A stretch of DNA of 64,000 nucleotides from Lachnospiraceae bacterium (GTDB lineage: Bacteria; Bacillota; Clostridia; Lachnospirales; Lachnospiraceae), in contig JAILFK010000002.1 of NCBI GenBank assembly GCA_024697595.1, positions 1 through 64,000 on the forward strand, given 5' to 3'. The position numbers were made by a program, and so were the translations under genes. Shown here one piece after another: positions 8,349-17,967 of the stretch. Position 1 is the first letter of the stretch; each line of letters starts with the position of its first letter. The notes under the pieces were generated by a model. That model was not told where the DNA came from. It saw nothing but the letters and a program-made list of their open reading frames with translations, and did not search any database.

Positions 8349-9986
8349 ATGGCGACAAATGACAATGATTTCAGAGAAGTTACTGACGAGGAAGCAAAGG
8401 ATGAATTGACAGAGACTTCCAACCAGGATGTGGATGTAAAAGACGATTTTGAAGATGAGTATGAAGATGTATGTATGTTGTGTCACAGACCTAGTTCAGT
8501 GGCGGGTAAGATGATACATATTTCTGCAGATATGTGTGTGTGCAGTGACTGTATGCAAAGAACATTTGATTCAATGGGCGGAATGGGCTTTCCTATGGAT
8601 GCAATGTTTGGCGGACCTGGGGACACAGACGTTGAAAATCTGACAAATGTTGACAAGGATACAGATGACTCGTCTAAAGACAAGGAAAAGTCTAATCAGA
8701 ATAATAAAAATGGACAAAACGGTAAGATTCCAACAATTAGTTTCTTGAATTTAAATAATCCGGGAATGGGATTTGATGGAATGTTTGGCGGCGGTGTGCC
8801 ACAGTCGCAGAAGTTAAAGAAGAAGAAGGAGGAAAAGAAAAAGATTCCTCCAGTATTTGATATAAATCATATACCTGCACCTCATGCTATCAAAGAAAAG
8901 TTGGATGATTATGTAGTTGGTCAGGATTATGCCAAAAAGGTTATGTCGGTGGCTGTATATAATCATTACAAGAGAGTGGCAGCAGGGGAAAAAGCAGAGG
9001 ATATTGAGATTGAGAAATCTAATATGCTTATGATTGGACCTACAGGTAGTGGAAAGACTTACTTGGTCAAGACATTGGCAAGACTTTTGGATGTGCCACT
9101 CGCAATCACAGATGCCACATCTCTTACAGAGGCAGGTTATATCGGAGATGATATAGAAAGTGTAGTTTCAAAACTTCTTGCTGCAGCTGATAATGATGTG
9201 GAAAAAGCTGAAAAGGGTATCATTTTCATAGATGAGATTGATAAGCTTGCCAAGAAGAAAAATACAAATCAAAGAGATGTCAGCGGTGAATCTGTACAGC
9301 AGGGAATGTTAAAACTTCTTGAGGGTTCGGAGGTTGAGGTGCCTGTTGGTGCAAGCAGCAAGAATGCTATGGTGCCAATGACCATTGTTGATACAACCAA
9401 CATACTATTTATTTGCGGCGGAGCTTTCCCTGATTTGGAAAATGTTATCAAGGAGAGATTAAATAAGTCCTCATCCATGGGATTTATGGCTGAGCTTAAG
9501 GATAAATATGATGAGGATGAGAATATCCTTATGAAAGTCACAGTGGAAGACTTGAAGAAGTTTGGTATGATTCCAGAGTTTTTGGGACGTTTGCCAATTA
9601 TATTCTCACTGGAAAGCCTCACAGAGGATATGCTTGTAAAGATTTTACGAGAGCCAAAGAATGCTATATTAAAACAGTATCATAAGCTTTTAGAGTTAGA
9701 TGAGGTGGATCTGGAATTTACAGATGGAGCTCTTTATGCAATAGCAAGAGCAGCCAAGAAAAAGGACTTGGGAGCTAGAGCTCTTCGAGCCATAATTGAA
9801 GAGTTTATGCTTGATATTATGTATGAGATACCCAAGGATGATAATATTGGAAAGGTTATCATTACAGAGGATTATATAGAGAAAAAAGGCGGTCCGCAGA
9901 TTATTATGCGCGGAAGTGAACCGGAAGCTATAGAAGATAAATCTATGACTTCGTCTAAAAAAGCAGAAAATGTTGCAAAAGCTTAA
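8349..9986 (+). CDS. clpX: ClpX-like AAA+ unfoldase, divergent paralog
   Basis: The 545-residue protein is about 120 residues longer than ordinary ClpX. An N-terminal C4 zinc-binding domain (CMLC and CSDC, residues 42-65) is followed by a 100-residue linker with two Gly/Met-Phe patches and a Lys-rich run. The AAA+ core follows: GPTGSGKT near residue 231, IIFIDEIDK near residue 292, and the sensor 2 region GARALRAIIEE. Three functional loops differ from canonical ClpX: GYVG reads GYIG, the RKHP loop reads SSKNAMVP, and the ClpP-docking IGF reads MGF. No clpP or lon is adjacent. ATG 8349 is chosen because GGAAAGAGA precedes it; a TTG lies six bases earlier. Whether it works with ClpP is unknown. 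Confidence 0.85.
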   Translation: MATNDNDFREVTDEEAKDELTETSNQDVDVKDDFEDEYEDVCMLCHRPSSVAGKMIHISADMCVCSDCMQRTFDSMGGMGFPMDAMFGGPGDTDVENLTNVDKDTDDSSKDKEKSNQNNKNGQNGKIPTISFLNLNNPGMGFDGMFGGGVPQSQKLKKKKEEKKKIPPVFDINHIPAPHAIKEKLDDYVVGQDYAKKVMSVAVYNHYKRVAAGEKAEDIEIEKSNMLMIGPTGSGKTYLVKTLARLLDVPLAITDATSLTEAGYIGDDIESVVSKLLAAADNDVEKAEKGIIFIDEIDKLAKKKNTNQRDVSGESVQQGMLKLLEGSEVEVPVGASSKNAMVPMTIVDTTNILFICGGAFPDLENVIKERLNKSSSMGFMAELKDKYDEDENILMKVTVEDLKKFGMIPEFLGRLPIIFSLESLTEDMLVKILREPKNAILKQYHKLLELDEVDLEFTDGALYAIARAAKKKDLGARALRAIIEEFMLDIMYEIPKDDNIGKVIITEDYIEKKGGPQIIMRGSEPEAIEDKSMTSSKKAENVAKA

Positions 9987-10025
9987 TTAGCACTTGAAAA
10001 CGGGAGAATTTGAGAGGGTTAATGG

Positions 10026-11480
10026 ATGAAATATATATCTATGCAAGAGGCGTATCCTGGAATGAAGGTTGCTCGTGGCCTAAAGGATAGTTACGGCAGA
10101 GTATTAGTTGGTGTAGGGATCCCCCTTACAGAAAATTATATTGGAAAGTTAAAAGAATACGGATATCCAGGTGCATATATTTGTGATGGTATTACAGATG
10201 ATATAGAGGTAGATGATGCCATATCTCCAGAACTTAGAATGGCTGGAGTTGAGTCTGTAAAGAAGCAAGATGTAGATGGTTGTATGACTGTTTCAAAGCA
10301 AATGGTTGTGGAGATTTTAGACAAAGGAGTCATCTCCTTAGATTTGATGGATTTGAGATCCTACGACGATTATACGTTTGCACACTCGGTAAATGTTGCG
10401 GTTATCAGTGCCATTGTTGCTATGGCAATGGGCTTTAATGAAGAAGAACTTGAACAGATTGTGCTTGCAGGATTATTGCACGATTTAGGAAAACTTCATA
10501 TGCCTACAGAAATATTAAATAAACCAGGTAGACTTACACCTGAAGAATTCGACAAAATAAAAGAGCATCCAGTTATATCTTATGAACTGATAAAAGACAG
10601 AATAGATATTCCAGCAAATGTGAAAAATGCGGTACTATTTCATCATGAAAACGTAGATGGAACGGGATATCCAAAAGGATTACAGGGGGATGAACTGACA
10701 AAATTTGCCAAGATATTGCATGTGGCAGATGCCTATGATGCCCTGGTTTCAAAAAGACCATACAAGGATCCTTTTGCACCATCAGAGACGGCTGAATATA
10801 TGATGGCTTGTTCAGGAGTATTGTTTGATACAGATGTGGTGAGAACTTTGCTTAAATACGTTCCTCTTTATCCAAAAGCTACCAATGTCAGACTTTCAGA
10901 TGGTAGAGAGGGTTGCGTAAAGGAAAACACCATGAACCATAATTTGAGACCGATATTGATTATGACAGATGGTTCTGAATTAGATTTATCCTTGAGAGAA
11001 AATATTAATTTAGCTATTGAACCTATAGAAGGGGCTCCACTTGATATTGTGGAAGAACAGCGTAGAATACAAGCGTTTACCAAAAATGCGATTAAGACTA
11101 GCAAGGTTAGAATAGCCATAGTTGATTCTAACGCCAACAATCGCGAAGCTTTGTTAAATCTTTTGGGAGACAACTATGAAATGGAAATGTTTGCCACGGG
11201 TAAAGATTTTATAAATTATCTAAAAGATGGTGGTAAACCGCATTTGGTTATTTTGGATATAAGATTGAAAGACGTAAGCGGTTTAGAAATTGCGGCCAAA
11301 ATAAAAGATATGACGAAGGGATCTGTTCCATTTATGTTTATCACTGAGATAAGGGATAAACGTGCTATTCAAATTGCGAAAAGTATAAATGCTCAAGGAT
11401 ATGTGTTGAGACCTTTTGATGATAATTTCATGAGAACAGAGGTTAATAGAATACTTGCTAGATGGGGGGCGACTCATTGA
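10026..11480 (+). CDS. HD-GYP domain protein with C-terminal receiver-like domain
   Basis: HD-GYP proteins hydrolyse cyclic di-GMP or related dinucleotides. This 484-residue protein has an N-terminal segment of about 100 residues, then an HD-GYP domain with HDLGKLHMPTEIL near residue 152, HHENVDGTGYPKG near residue 204 and VADAYDALVS near residue 238. A connecting region follows, then a CheY-like domain from about residue 363. The phosphoacceptor aspartate is in VILDIRL near residue 411. The usual conserved lysine of KPF is arginine (LRPF, near residue 462) and the first acidic pair reads VDSN, so phosphorylation may be lost. The output-first, receiver-last order is unusual. The next gene overlaps its stop codon. 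Confidence 0.88.
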   Translation: MKYISMQEAYPGMKVARGLKDSYGRVLVGVGIPLTENYIGKLKEYGYPGAYICDGITDDIEVDDAISPELRMAGVESVKKQDVDGCMTVSKQMVVEILDKGVISLDLMDLRSYDDYTFAHSVNVAVISAIVAMAMGFNEEELEQIVLAGLLHDLGKLHMPTEILNKPGRLTPEEFDKIKEHPVISYELIKDRIDIPANVKNAVLFHHENVDGTGYPKGLQGDELTKFAKILHVADAYDALVSKRPYKDPFAPSETAEYMMACSGVLFDTDVVRTLLKYVPLYPKATNVRLSDGREGCVKENTMNHNLRPILIMTDGSELDLSLRENINLAIEPIEGAPLDIVEEQRRIQAFTKNAIKTSKVRIAIVDSNANNREALLNLLGDNYEMEMFATGKDFINYLKDGGKPHLVILDIRLKDVSGLEIAAKIKDMTKGSVPFMFITEIRDKRAIQIAKSINAQGYVLRPFDDNFMRTEVNRILARWGATH

Positions 11481-11977
11481 TTTCTTTACATGTATTAGAT
11501 GTAAAAAAATGTATGGCAAATATGCTTACAGGAGACGAATTTGATGACTTTTGTCTTTGCGAAGCTAATATTGTCACTGGAATATCATACGTTATAGATG
11601 GTCGCATAGTTGATGACTTTTACAGCGAACAAGAACGAATAGATGAAGGATTAGAGCAGGAGTTTATACCATACAAAAAGGTTAAAAATAATTGCTTTGA
11701 TATTATAAAGGGCAAGCGAACTCCTTCTGGTTTTAGATTTATATTTCTAGCAGGCAAAGAATTGCAGGATAGCCTTTTAAAGGAATTGGATGAATCTGAA
11801 AGATCTGCCATTTCCAATCTCACAATGAACGTAATATTTGGGAAATCTGGATTGAGTATTACTACATCCGTCACAAAAAATATATTTTCCATGAATAAAT
11901 ATGCGGAAGAGATGTGGGATAAATGGGTGATGGATTTTTTTGCTGATATGAATATCGCATCAGAAAATATGCTATAA
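11477..11977 (+). CDS. Conserved protein of unknown function (DUF5721-like)
   Basis: The 166-residue predicted cytosolic protein has no membrane segment. I chose the TTG at 11477 because a G-rich ribosome site (GGGGGG at 11464-11469) precedes it by seven bases and the TTGA overlaps the HD-GYP stop codon; an ATG at 11462 lies inside that site. The N-terminus ISLHVLDVKKCMANMLTGDE resembles a family I recall as DUF5721 from Lachnospiraceae. Tight overlap implies co-translation with the HD-GYP protein, so a signalling-related role is possible, but no function is known. Confidence 0.65.
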   Translation: MISLHVLDVKKCMANMLTGDEFDDFCLCEANIVTGISYVIDGRIVDDFYSEQERIDEGLEQEFIPYKKVKNNCFDIIKGKRTPSGFRFIFLAGKELQDSLLKELDESERSAISNLTMNVIFGKSGLSITTSVTKNIFSMNKYAEEMWDKWVMDFFADMNIASENML

Positions 11978-12107
11978 GACAAAATTATTGTATAAGTGTT
12001 GAAAATTGTGGTATTTCGTTTACTTTCCCGAGCGGTTGTGTTACTCTAATAAAGGTTGGTTTAAGCGAACAGTTTAACAATCAGATTTTGTATTGGAGGT
12101 ACTTGTA

Positions 12108-12311
12108 ATGAGCAAGGGGACAGTAAAGTGGTTCAGTAACCAAAAAGGCTATGGCTTTATTTCAGACGAAGGAGGAAGTGAGATTTTCGTACATTTCTCT
12201 GGAATCGCAATGGAGGGTTATAAGTCTTTAGAGGAAGGCGCTGCAGTGGAATTTGAATTGACAGAAGGCGCAAAGGGACCTCAGGCTGTTAATGTAAAGG
12301 TAATGGGGTAA
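12108..12311 (+). CDS. csp: Cold-shock protein (CspA family)
   Basis: A 67-residue single cold-shock domain that binds single-stranded nucleic acid and melts RNA structure. RNP1 (KGYGFISDE) and RNP2 (EIFVHFSGI) are both present, as is the GTVKWF start. GGAGG (12095-12099) sits eight bases before ATG 12108; an upstream in-frame ATG overlaps that site and is rejected. The gene has a leader of about 100 bases, often regulatory in this family, and ends at a strong terminator, so it is probably monocistronic. Confidence 0.95.
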   Translation: MSKGTVKWFSNQKGYGFISDEGGSEIFVHFSGIAMEGYKSLEEGAAVEFELTEGAKGPQAVNVKVMG

Positions 12312-12335
12312 TTACTAGAAGCATTAGTACACAGA

Positions 12336-12365
12336 CGGCATACCAATTTAGGTATGCCGTTTTTT
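12336..12365 (+). terminator. Terminator of csp
   Basis: CGGCATACC and GGTATGCCG form a perfect nine-base stem with a six-base loop followed by T6. Confidence 0.93.
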
Positions 12366-12386
12366 CAATATAGAAAGGGTTTTATT

Positions 12387-13673
12387 ATGGATAAATTTTT
12401 AAAATATTTAGAGGGTTCAGTATCACCATTTCACACAGTGGAGATGGGATGCAAGGAATTAAGAGCGGCAGGTTTTGAAGAACTTGTGATGTATGAGGAC
12501 TGGAAACTCAAGGAAAATGGTAAATATTTTATAAATCATTACGGCACAACTTTGGTGGCTTTTACGGTGCCAACAAAAAAGAAGATGGTGGATTTATCAA
12601 AAAATCCTGTGTTAAAGATTGCAGCTGCTCACACAGATTTTCCATGCCTTAAAATAAAATCTAATCCCGATATGAAAACGGATAAATACGAGAAGTTAAA
12701 TGTGGAGGTTTATGGTGGCGCCATACTCAATACTTGGTTGGATAGACCCCTTGGTATTGCAGGTAGCATTGCGGTAAAGGCTAAAACTATGGAGCCGAAA
12801 GTTTATCTATATGACAGCAAGCGAGCTGTTGCGACAATTCCTAATCTTGCTATTCATATGAACAGAGAAGTGAATAAGGGCATAGAGCTGAATAAGCAGA
12901 TAGATATGATTCCTGTTTTTGCAATTGGGGATGAACAGCTTCATATATTGGATTTTATTGCAGAGGACTTAAAGATTAAGGCGGAGGATATCATCAGTTT
13001 TGATTTGAATCTATATAATTGTGACAAACCCGAGTATGTGGGCGTGAAAAATGATTTCATTTCTTCTCCAAGAATTGATAATGTAAGTTCTTGTTCGGCG
13101 ATTCTAGAAGCGTTTATAGAAAATGTTGAGAACAAAAAATCCACTGGGGTAAATGTGGCTATTATGTTTGACCATGAGGAAGTGGGAAGCAGAACAAAGC
13201 AGGGCGCAGGGTCTGCTCTTTTAAATGATGTGATTGAAAAGATTTATGAATCAATGGGTTATGAGACTAGGAAGGGCAAGGATGCCATATATCAGGGAAT
13301 TATGTTGTCGGTGGATGTGGCTCATGCAATGCATCCAAACAAGACAGAGAAGGCGGATGTGACCAATAAACCGATTGCCGGCTATGGCGTGGCATTAAAG
13401 GAAGCTTCAAATCAAAATTATGCTACGGATCTTCGGGCTATTGGTATTGTAAAAAAACTTGCTGACATGGCAGGGGTGGATTACCAAACCTATGCCAACA
13501 GATCTGACATACCAGGTGGTGGTACTTTAGGAGCAATTTCATCTGCTTTGGTACCAATGAAAACTGTGGATATAGGAGTACCGATATTGGCAATGCATTC
13601 CTCACGTGAAATGATGGGTGAGGCAGATTATGCGAGCTTAAAGGGTGTCTTAAAATCTTTTTATAATATGTGA
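12387..13673 (+). CDS. apeB: M18 family aminopeptidase (aspartyl aminopeptidase type)
   Basis: A 428-residue cytosolic zinc aminopeptidase of MEROPS family M18. Metal and catalytic motifs are visible: AAHTDFPCLKIK near residue 79, RIDNVSSC near residue 229, FDHEEVGSRTKQGAGS near residue 262, and a late histidine in LAMHSSREMMG near residue 408. Length matches the family. ATG 12387 is preceded by GAAAGGG at seven bases; an upstream ATG at 12354 lies inside the csp terminator and is rejected. Expected role is peptide recycling with preference for acidic N-termini, known from the family only. Confidence 0.9.
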   Translation: MDKFLKYLEGSVSPFHTVEMGCKELRAAGFEELVMYEDWKLKENGKYFINHYGTTLVAFTVPTKKKMVDLSKNPVLKIAAAHTDFPCLKIKSNPDMKTDKYEKLNVEVYGGAILNTWLDRPLGIAGSIAVKAKTMEPKVYLYDSKRAVATIPNLAIHMNREVNKGIELNKQIDMIPVFAIGDEQLHILDFIAEDLKIKAEDIISFDLNLYNCDKPEYVGVKNDFISSPRIDNVSSCSAILEAFIENVENKKSTGVNVAIMFDHEEVGSRTKQGAGSALLNDVIEKIYESMGYETRKGKDAIYQGIMLSVDVAHAMHPNKTEKADVTNKPIAGYGVALKEASNQNYATDLRAIGIVKKLADMAGVDYQTYANRSDIPGGGTLGAISSALVPMKTVDIGVPILAMHSSREMMGEADYASLKGVLKSFYNM

Positions 13674-13752
13674 TTTATGTAAAAGGTATTTATTATAATG
13701 TGTGTTTTTGTGAAAAGTAATATTAAAATGCGAGATTTTAAATGGTGAATGG

Positions 13753-14916
13753 ATGAAAAAGAAAAGTAGGATATTAGCGCTTAACTTAATATTGATAGTG
13801 ATGTTGTTTACCTTTAATGGCTGCGGACTTGTGGAGGGAGCTAAGGGCCTCGTAGCAGGACTGAAAGAGCGGGTAGTAGCAGATATGTCTGATGCGCCGC
13901 AGGATGATGATGCGACTATGATGTCCATCTCAACAGAGTGCTATGGTTATTCTCATTTGAAGGATGAAGAGAAAAAAGTATATGATCAGATGCTGGATTG
14001 TATACTAAAGCACGAAGAAAAAACAACATTAACCACCTTGGATATAGAAGTAGTACACAAGGTTTTCAAGATTATGATGGCCGACCATGGTGAGATATTT
14101 TGGGTGTCAGGCTATACATACAATACTTACTCAATATTTGGCAAGGTGACTTCCGTTGAGATAGCGCCAAACTATATTTTTTCCCAGGAAGAAGTATTGC
14201 AATATCAACAGGAAGTAGACGAGGTTGTTGTGAGCTGGTTGTCAGGAATATCCGTAAACGATAGTGACTATGACAAGGTGAAATATGTGTATGAAACCCT
14301 TATTAATAATGTGGATTATGCCATTGAAAGTGAGAATAATCAAAATATTTTGAGCGTATTTATTGGAAGAAGTACAGTGTGTCAAGGTTACTCGTGTGCT
14401 GCACAATATATGCTTAGGGAGCTGGGGATTTCATCAATGATAGTTTCAGGTGTGGCCAATGATGAAAATCATGCATGGAACTTGATTCAGATGGATGGCG
14501 AATATTATTACATGGATTTAACCTGGGGCAATTCAAAATATATGTCTAAACAGGATATAACAACAAAGCATATCAATTATGAATATATGGCCACAACCAC
14601 TGAAGAAATATTAAAAAACCATGTGATAGAAATGGATATAGCAATGCCAGAATGCACAGCTACTGAAAATGATTATTTCCATCATGAAGGTTTATATATA
14701 GATTCTTTTGACAAAGATAGAGTGGGTGAATTGTTGGCCGTTGCATGGTACAGAGGTGATGAGAGTATTAGTATAAAGATGAGTAGTCGAGAGGTTTATG
14801 ATGAAGTGTTGAATTATCTCATAGGTGAAAGTGCAATCTTTGATTGGTGTATTGGATTGAAAAGAACTAATTATATTGAAGATCCAGAGTTGTTGGTTTT
14901 GAGTTTTAGTTTTTAG
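13753..14916 (+). CDS. Transglutaminase-like lipoprotein
   Basis: The 387-residue protein starts with a lipoprotein signal peptide (KKKSRILALNLILIVMLFTF) and an FNGC lipobox with Cys near residue 24, so it is membrane-anchored on the outside. Its middle part is a transglutaminase/protease-like core: Cys in STVCQGYSCA near residue 210, His in ENHAWNLIQM near residue 237 and Asp in YYYMDLTWGN near residue 256, the expected Cys-His-Asp triad. Such bacterial proteins are usually peptidases or cell-wall-linked enzymes rather than cross-linkers. The gene stands alone between aminopeptidase and DegV genes. Confidence 0.8.
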   Translation: MKKKSRILALNLILIVMLFTFNGCGLVEGAKGLVAGLKERVVADMSDAPQDDDATMMSISTECYGYSHLKDEEKKVYDQMLDCILKHEEKTTLTTLDIEVVHKVFKIMMADHGEIFWVSGYTYNTYSIFGKVTSVEIAPNYIFSQEEVLQYQQEVDEVVVSWLSGISVNDSDYDKVKYVYETLINNVDYAIESENNQNILSVFIGRSTVCQGYSCAAQYMLRELGISSMIVSGVANDENHAWNLIQMDGEYYYMDLTWGNSKYMSKQDITTKHINYEYMATTTEEILKNHVIEMDIAMPECTATENDYFHHEGLYIDSFDKDRVGELLAVAWYRGDESISIKMSSREVYDEVLNYLIGESAIFDWCIGLKRTNYIEDPELLVLSFSF

Positions 14917-15144
14917 TAAGAAAAGAATTAGTGCATGGCGAAATTAGTATGCAAATAATTAGTTTATTGTGAAATTCCTGCACAAAGATTTAGCCTATGG
15001 ACAAAAAAGAGGTTTAGTATTACTATATACCTAGTATTAAAAACTACATGTCGTGTGAAATAAAACTACAATGCTATGTGTTTGAAATGAAATTGCAATA
15101 AAGCATTGAGATAAATTAAATTACAACAAAACGGAGAGTGTAAA

Positions 15145-15981
15145 ATGTATAAAATAATTATTGATAGTTGTGGAGAGATACCAGAGATATTCAAAAAGAC
15201 TGGCAAGTTTATAAATGTTCCATTGACTTTAGAAGTTGATGGAGTTGAGATAGTCGATGATGAGACTTTTGATCAGGCTGATTTTCTTAAGAGAGTGGCA
15301 GCTAGCCCAACAAGTCCTAAATCAGCATGCCCATCACCGGATGCTTATATGAAGGCTATGGATTGTGAGGCTGACAATATATATGTCATTACACTATCTT
15401 CTCAGCTAAGCGGTTCTTATAACAGTGCATGTCTTGCCAAAGATTTGTTTTTAGAAGATCATGAGGACAAAAATGTGGCGGTTATTGATTCTAAGTCTGC
15501 ATCAATCGGTGAGACTTTGATTGGTATCAAGATTTCTGAATTTGAAGAAAAAGGAATGAGCTTTGATGAAGTTGTAAAGGCAGCAGAGGATTATGTGGCA
15601 AGTCAACATACTTTCTTTGTGTTAGAGAGCCTTGAAACATTGAGAAAAGCTGGTAGATTAGGTCACTTAAAGGCTTTGATTGCAAGCACATTAAATATTA
15701 AGCCTGTTATGGGATCTACAGATGAAGGAAATATTCAACAGTTAGGCCAGACTAGAGGTATTGTAAAGGCATTAGATCAGATGGTTACCCATATGTTGGA
15801 AGTCACAGAGAATACTGCTGAAAAAATATTGGCGATTTCTCATTGCAACTGCCCACAGCGTGCTTTACAATTGAAGGAGAAACTTGAGAAGAGAGCTTCC
15901 TTCAAAGAGATATATATTATTGATACCAATGGTGTCAGTAGTATGTATGCCAATGACGGTGGCGTCATAATGGTGGTTTAG
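15145..15981 (+). CDS. DegV family protein (fatty-acid binding)
   Basis: DegV proteins bind long-chain fatty acids and, as FakB, present them to the FakA kinase. The 278-residue protein has the N-terminal IIIDSCGEIP, the TSPKSACPSPDAYMKAM segment where family members read TSQPSP, and the ligand-contact region VITLSSQLSGSYNSA, then the second-domain FVLESLETLRKAGRL. ACGGAGAG precedes the ATG. It lies six bases upstream of folC. No fakA is visible, so FakB function is inferred from the family. Confidence 0.88.
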   Translation: MYKIIIDSCGEIPEIFKKTGKFINVPLTLEVDGVEIVDDETFDQADFLKRVAASPTSPKSACPSPDAYMKAMDCEADNIYVITLSSQLSGSYNSACLAKDLFLEDHEDKNVAVIDSKSASIGETLIGIKISEFEEKGMSFDEVVKAAEDYVASQHTFFVLESLETLRKAGRLGHLKALIASTLNIKPVMGSTDEGNIQQLGQTRGIVKALDQMVTHMLEVTENTAEKILAISHCNCPQRALQLKEKLEKRASFKEIYIIDTNGVSSMYANDGGVIMVV

Positions 15982-15987
15982 TAACAT

Positions 15988-17277
15988 ATGAATTATGATG
16001 AGATTATAGATATAATACAATCGAAGAAGAAATTTGGTACGGCATATGGTAGAGATATTACCGCCGATATGATGGGACTATTGGGGCATCCAGAATCGGA
16101 CATGAATATCATACATATTGCCGGAACCAATGGTAAGGGATCAACGGCAGCATTTGTAAGTTCAATCTTACAGGCTGCCGGTTTTGTTGTGGGGCAATAT
16201 ACATCGCCACATTTGGTGAGATTTACTGAGCGTATACAGGTTATGGGAAATGAAATTTCTGAGGAAGAAATGGCTGAATTGGGAGAGATTATTTTGAATC
16301 TTGACATGAAATATGAACCCACCTTGTCAGACATATGTCTTGGCATTGCCGTCTTGTATTTTAAGAAAAGAAAATGTGATTATGTGATTTTAGAAACGGG
16401 ATTAGGTGGAGCAAAAGATTCCACTTCCGGTCTTGATGTGATTCCTGTAGCTTGCGGTTTCTCAAATATAGGATTGGACCACACAGCAATTCTTGGTAAT
16501 ACAATTGAAGAGATTGCAAAAGAGAAAGCTGGAATCTTGAAAAAAGGTACCACAGCTGTTGTGGGAATTATGGATTCTAAAGCGGCGAAAGTTATAAAAA
16601 AATGCGCTGAGGAGTTAGAGGTGGATGTAAAAAATGTGGATAACTTGTTGACAAAGATTTCAACGTGGGAAATCCCTTTAAATGGCGGGTTTCAGCGTGA
16701 AAATCTAGCCTTGGCAATGGGGTTGGTGGAAACAGTTTTCAACAATAAAAGTGGATATCTTCTTGATAAATATAAAGAGGAAAATTCGGCTGGAATAATA
16801 GATGAGAACTCATCGGAAAATGATTTTTTAAATTGGAAAATGCAATTGATAAAAAACGGAATCCAGGGGACAAAATGGCCGGGAAGAATGGAAATTATAA
16901 GTGAAAATCCATTTATAATGGTAGATGGTGCCCACAATCCCCAGGGTGTTGAAGCTTTATTCAACTCACTAAAATGTACCTATCCTGAGGAGCATTTTAC
17001 AATGATAATGGGAGTTATGGCTGACAAGGACTATAGGGAGATGATAAATGTAATTAAACCTATATCTAGCAGATTTATAACAGTTACTGTAGAATGTAAT
17101 AGAAGCGAATCTGGAAAAGAGTTGGCCGAGGTGATAGGCGATTTGGGATGTGAAGCTTTGTATGCTTTGGATATAGCAGATGCCATTTCTATAGCCACAA
17201 GATTCCAAGATAAAATTATAGTATTTGGATCTTTATATTTTATAGGTGAGGTATTGAAGCAATATGGCACAGATTAA
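15988..17277 (+). CDS. folC: Folylpolyglutamate synthase / dihydrofolate synthase
   Basis: FolC adds glutamate to dihydropteroate and to folates with ATP. The 429-residue protein has the Mur-ligase P-loop GTNGKGSTAAFVSSIL near residue 46, QYTSPHLVRFTERI near residue 74, the metal-binding TGLGGAKDSTS region, GLDHTAILG near residue 163, and WPGRMEII plus MVDGAHNPQGVEAL in the C-terminal half. It begins a few bases after degV and overlaps the J-domain gene by 14 bases, so all three are likely one transcript. Confidence 0.95.
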   Translation: MNYDEIIDIIQSKKKFGTAYGRDITADMMGLLGHPESDMNIIHIAGTNGKGSTAAFVSSILQAAGFVVGQYTSPHLVRFTERIQVMGNEISEEEMAELGEIILNLDMKYEPTLSDICLGIAVLYFKKRKCDYVILETGLGGAKDSTSGLDVIPVACGFSNIGLDHTAILGNTIEEIAKEKAGILKKGTTAVVGIMDSKAAKVIKKCAEELEVDVKNVDNLLTKISTWEIPLNGGFQRENLALAMGLVETVFNNKSGYLLDKYKEENSAGIIDENSSENDFLNWKMQLIKNGIQGTKWPGRMEIISENPFIMVDGAHNPQGVEALFNSLKCTYPEEHFTMIMGVMADKDYREMINVIKPISSRFITVTVECNRSESGKELAEVIGDLGCEALYALDIADAISIATRFQDKIIVFGSLYFIGEVLKQYGTD

Positions 17278-17752
17278 TTCGAGAATGGACGCCTGTCTGG
17301 TGCTAGGGGTTAAGCCTGACGCCACAGAAGATGAGATAAAAAGTGCATATAAAAATCTGGTAAAGCAGTATCATCCTGATGCTCAGAAGGATCAGCGGTT
17401 GCATTGGCAGTATTATGATGCAGTGGAGGCATATGAGTATCTCCTTTCTCATCCTATTATAATAGAGGAGAAAAATGATGCCTATAATATGGAAGGGCCA
17501 AGACCTAATCGTATAATTGGCAACGCCAGTGGAACTACTATAAGATATGGTAGTAGTCGATATGAGCAGGAGCGGGAGGTTGCGAATTGGGAAAAACGCC
17601 GGAAAAAGGAGAAGAAAGAAGAACTGAAGCGTCGACAAGATGAGATGAGACAAAAAGAGGAAGCTGAGAAGCATCGGGCTCAAGAGAGTGAGCAGGAATA
17701 CAGAAATGCCATGAAGATGATAAATGCCATTCGGGCCATGATCAAAAGATAA
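17264..17752 (+). CDS. J-domain protein with charged C-terminal coiled coil
   Basis: The 162-residue protein has an N-terminal J domain (about residues 8-70) with the HPD tripeptide (QYHPDAQKD, near residue 37) needed to stimulate Hsp70 ATPase. There is no Gly/Phe region or zinc domain, so it is not DnaJ itself. Residues 100-150 are Lys/Glu/Arg rich and predicted helical. The start overlaps folC by 14 bases; an alternative ATG at 17285 would shorten it by seven residues. It is probably a DnaK recruiter for a specific client. Confidence 0.75.
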   Translation: MAQINSRMDACLVLGVKPDATEDEIKSAYKNLVKQYHPDAQKDQRLHWQYYDAVEAYEYLLSHPIIIEEKNDAYNMEGPRPNRIIGNASGTTIRYGSSRYEQEREVANWEKRRKKEKKEELKRRQDEMRQKEEAEKHRAQESEQEYRNAMKMINAIRAMIKR

Positions 17753-17784
17753 AAGATATATCTAATAGATAAAAATAGACAAAA

Positions 17785-17820
17785 AAAGAACATGCATTGC
17801 GGGCACATGTTCTTTAATAA
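17785..17820 (+). terminator. Terminator after the folC/J-domain operon
   Basis: AAAGAACATG (17785-17794) pairs with CATGTTCTTT (17806-17815) around an 11-base loop, ending in a T-rich 3' arm. Confidence 0.75.
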
Positions 17821-17967
17821 AAGGGGAGTTATGAAAAAGTTTTGTTGTCTCTTCGACAATAATTATGTTAAAGGGAAAATGTGACGACTTTTTGAACAAA
17901 TACTAAAAGAACAATAAAGAATTATAAAAAAACAAATAAAGAAATGAGAAGAGCAGGTTTATATTTT

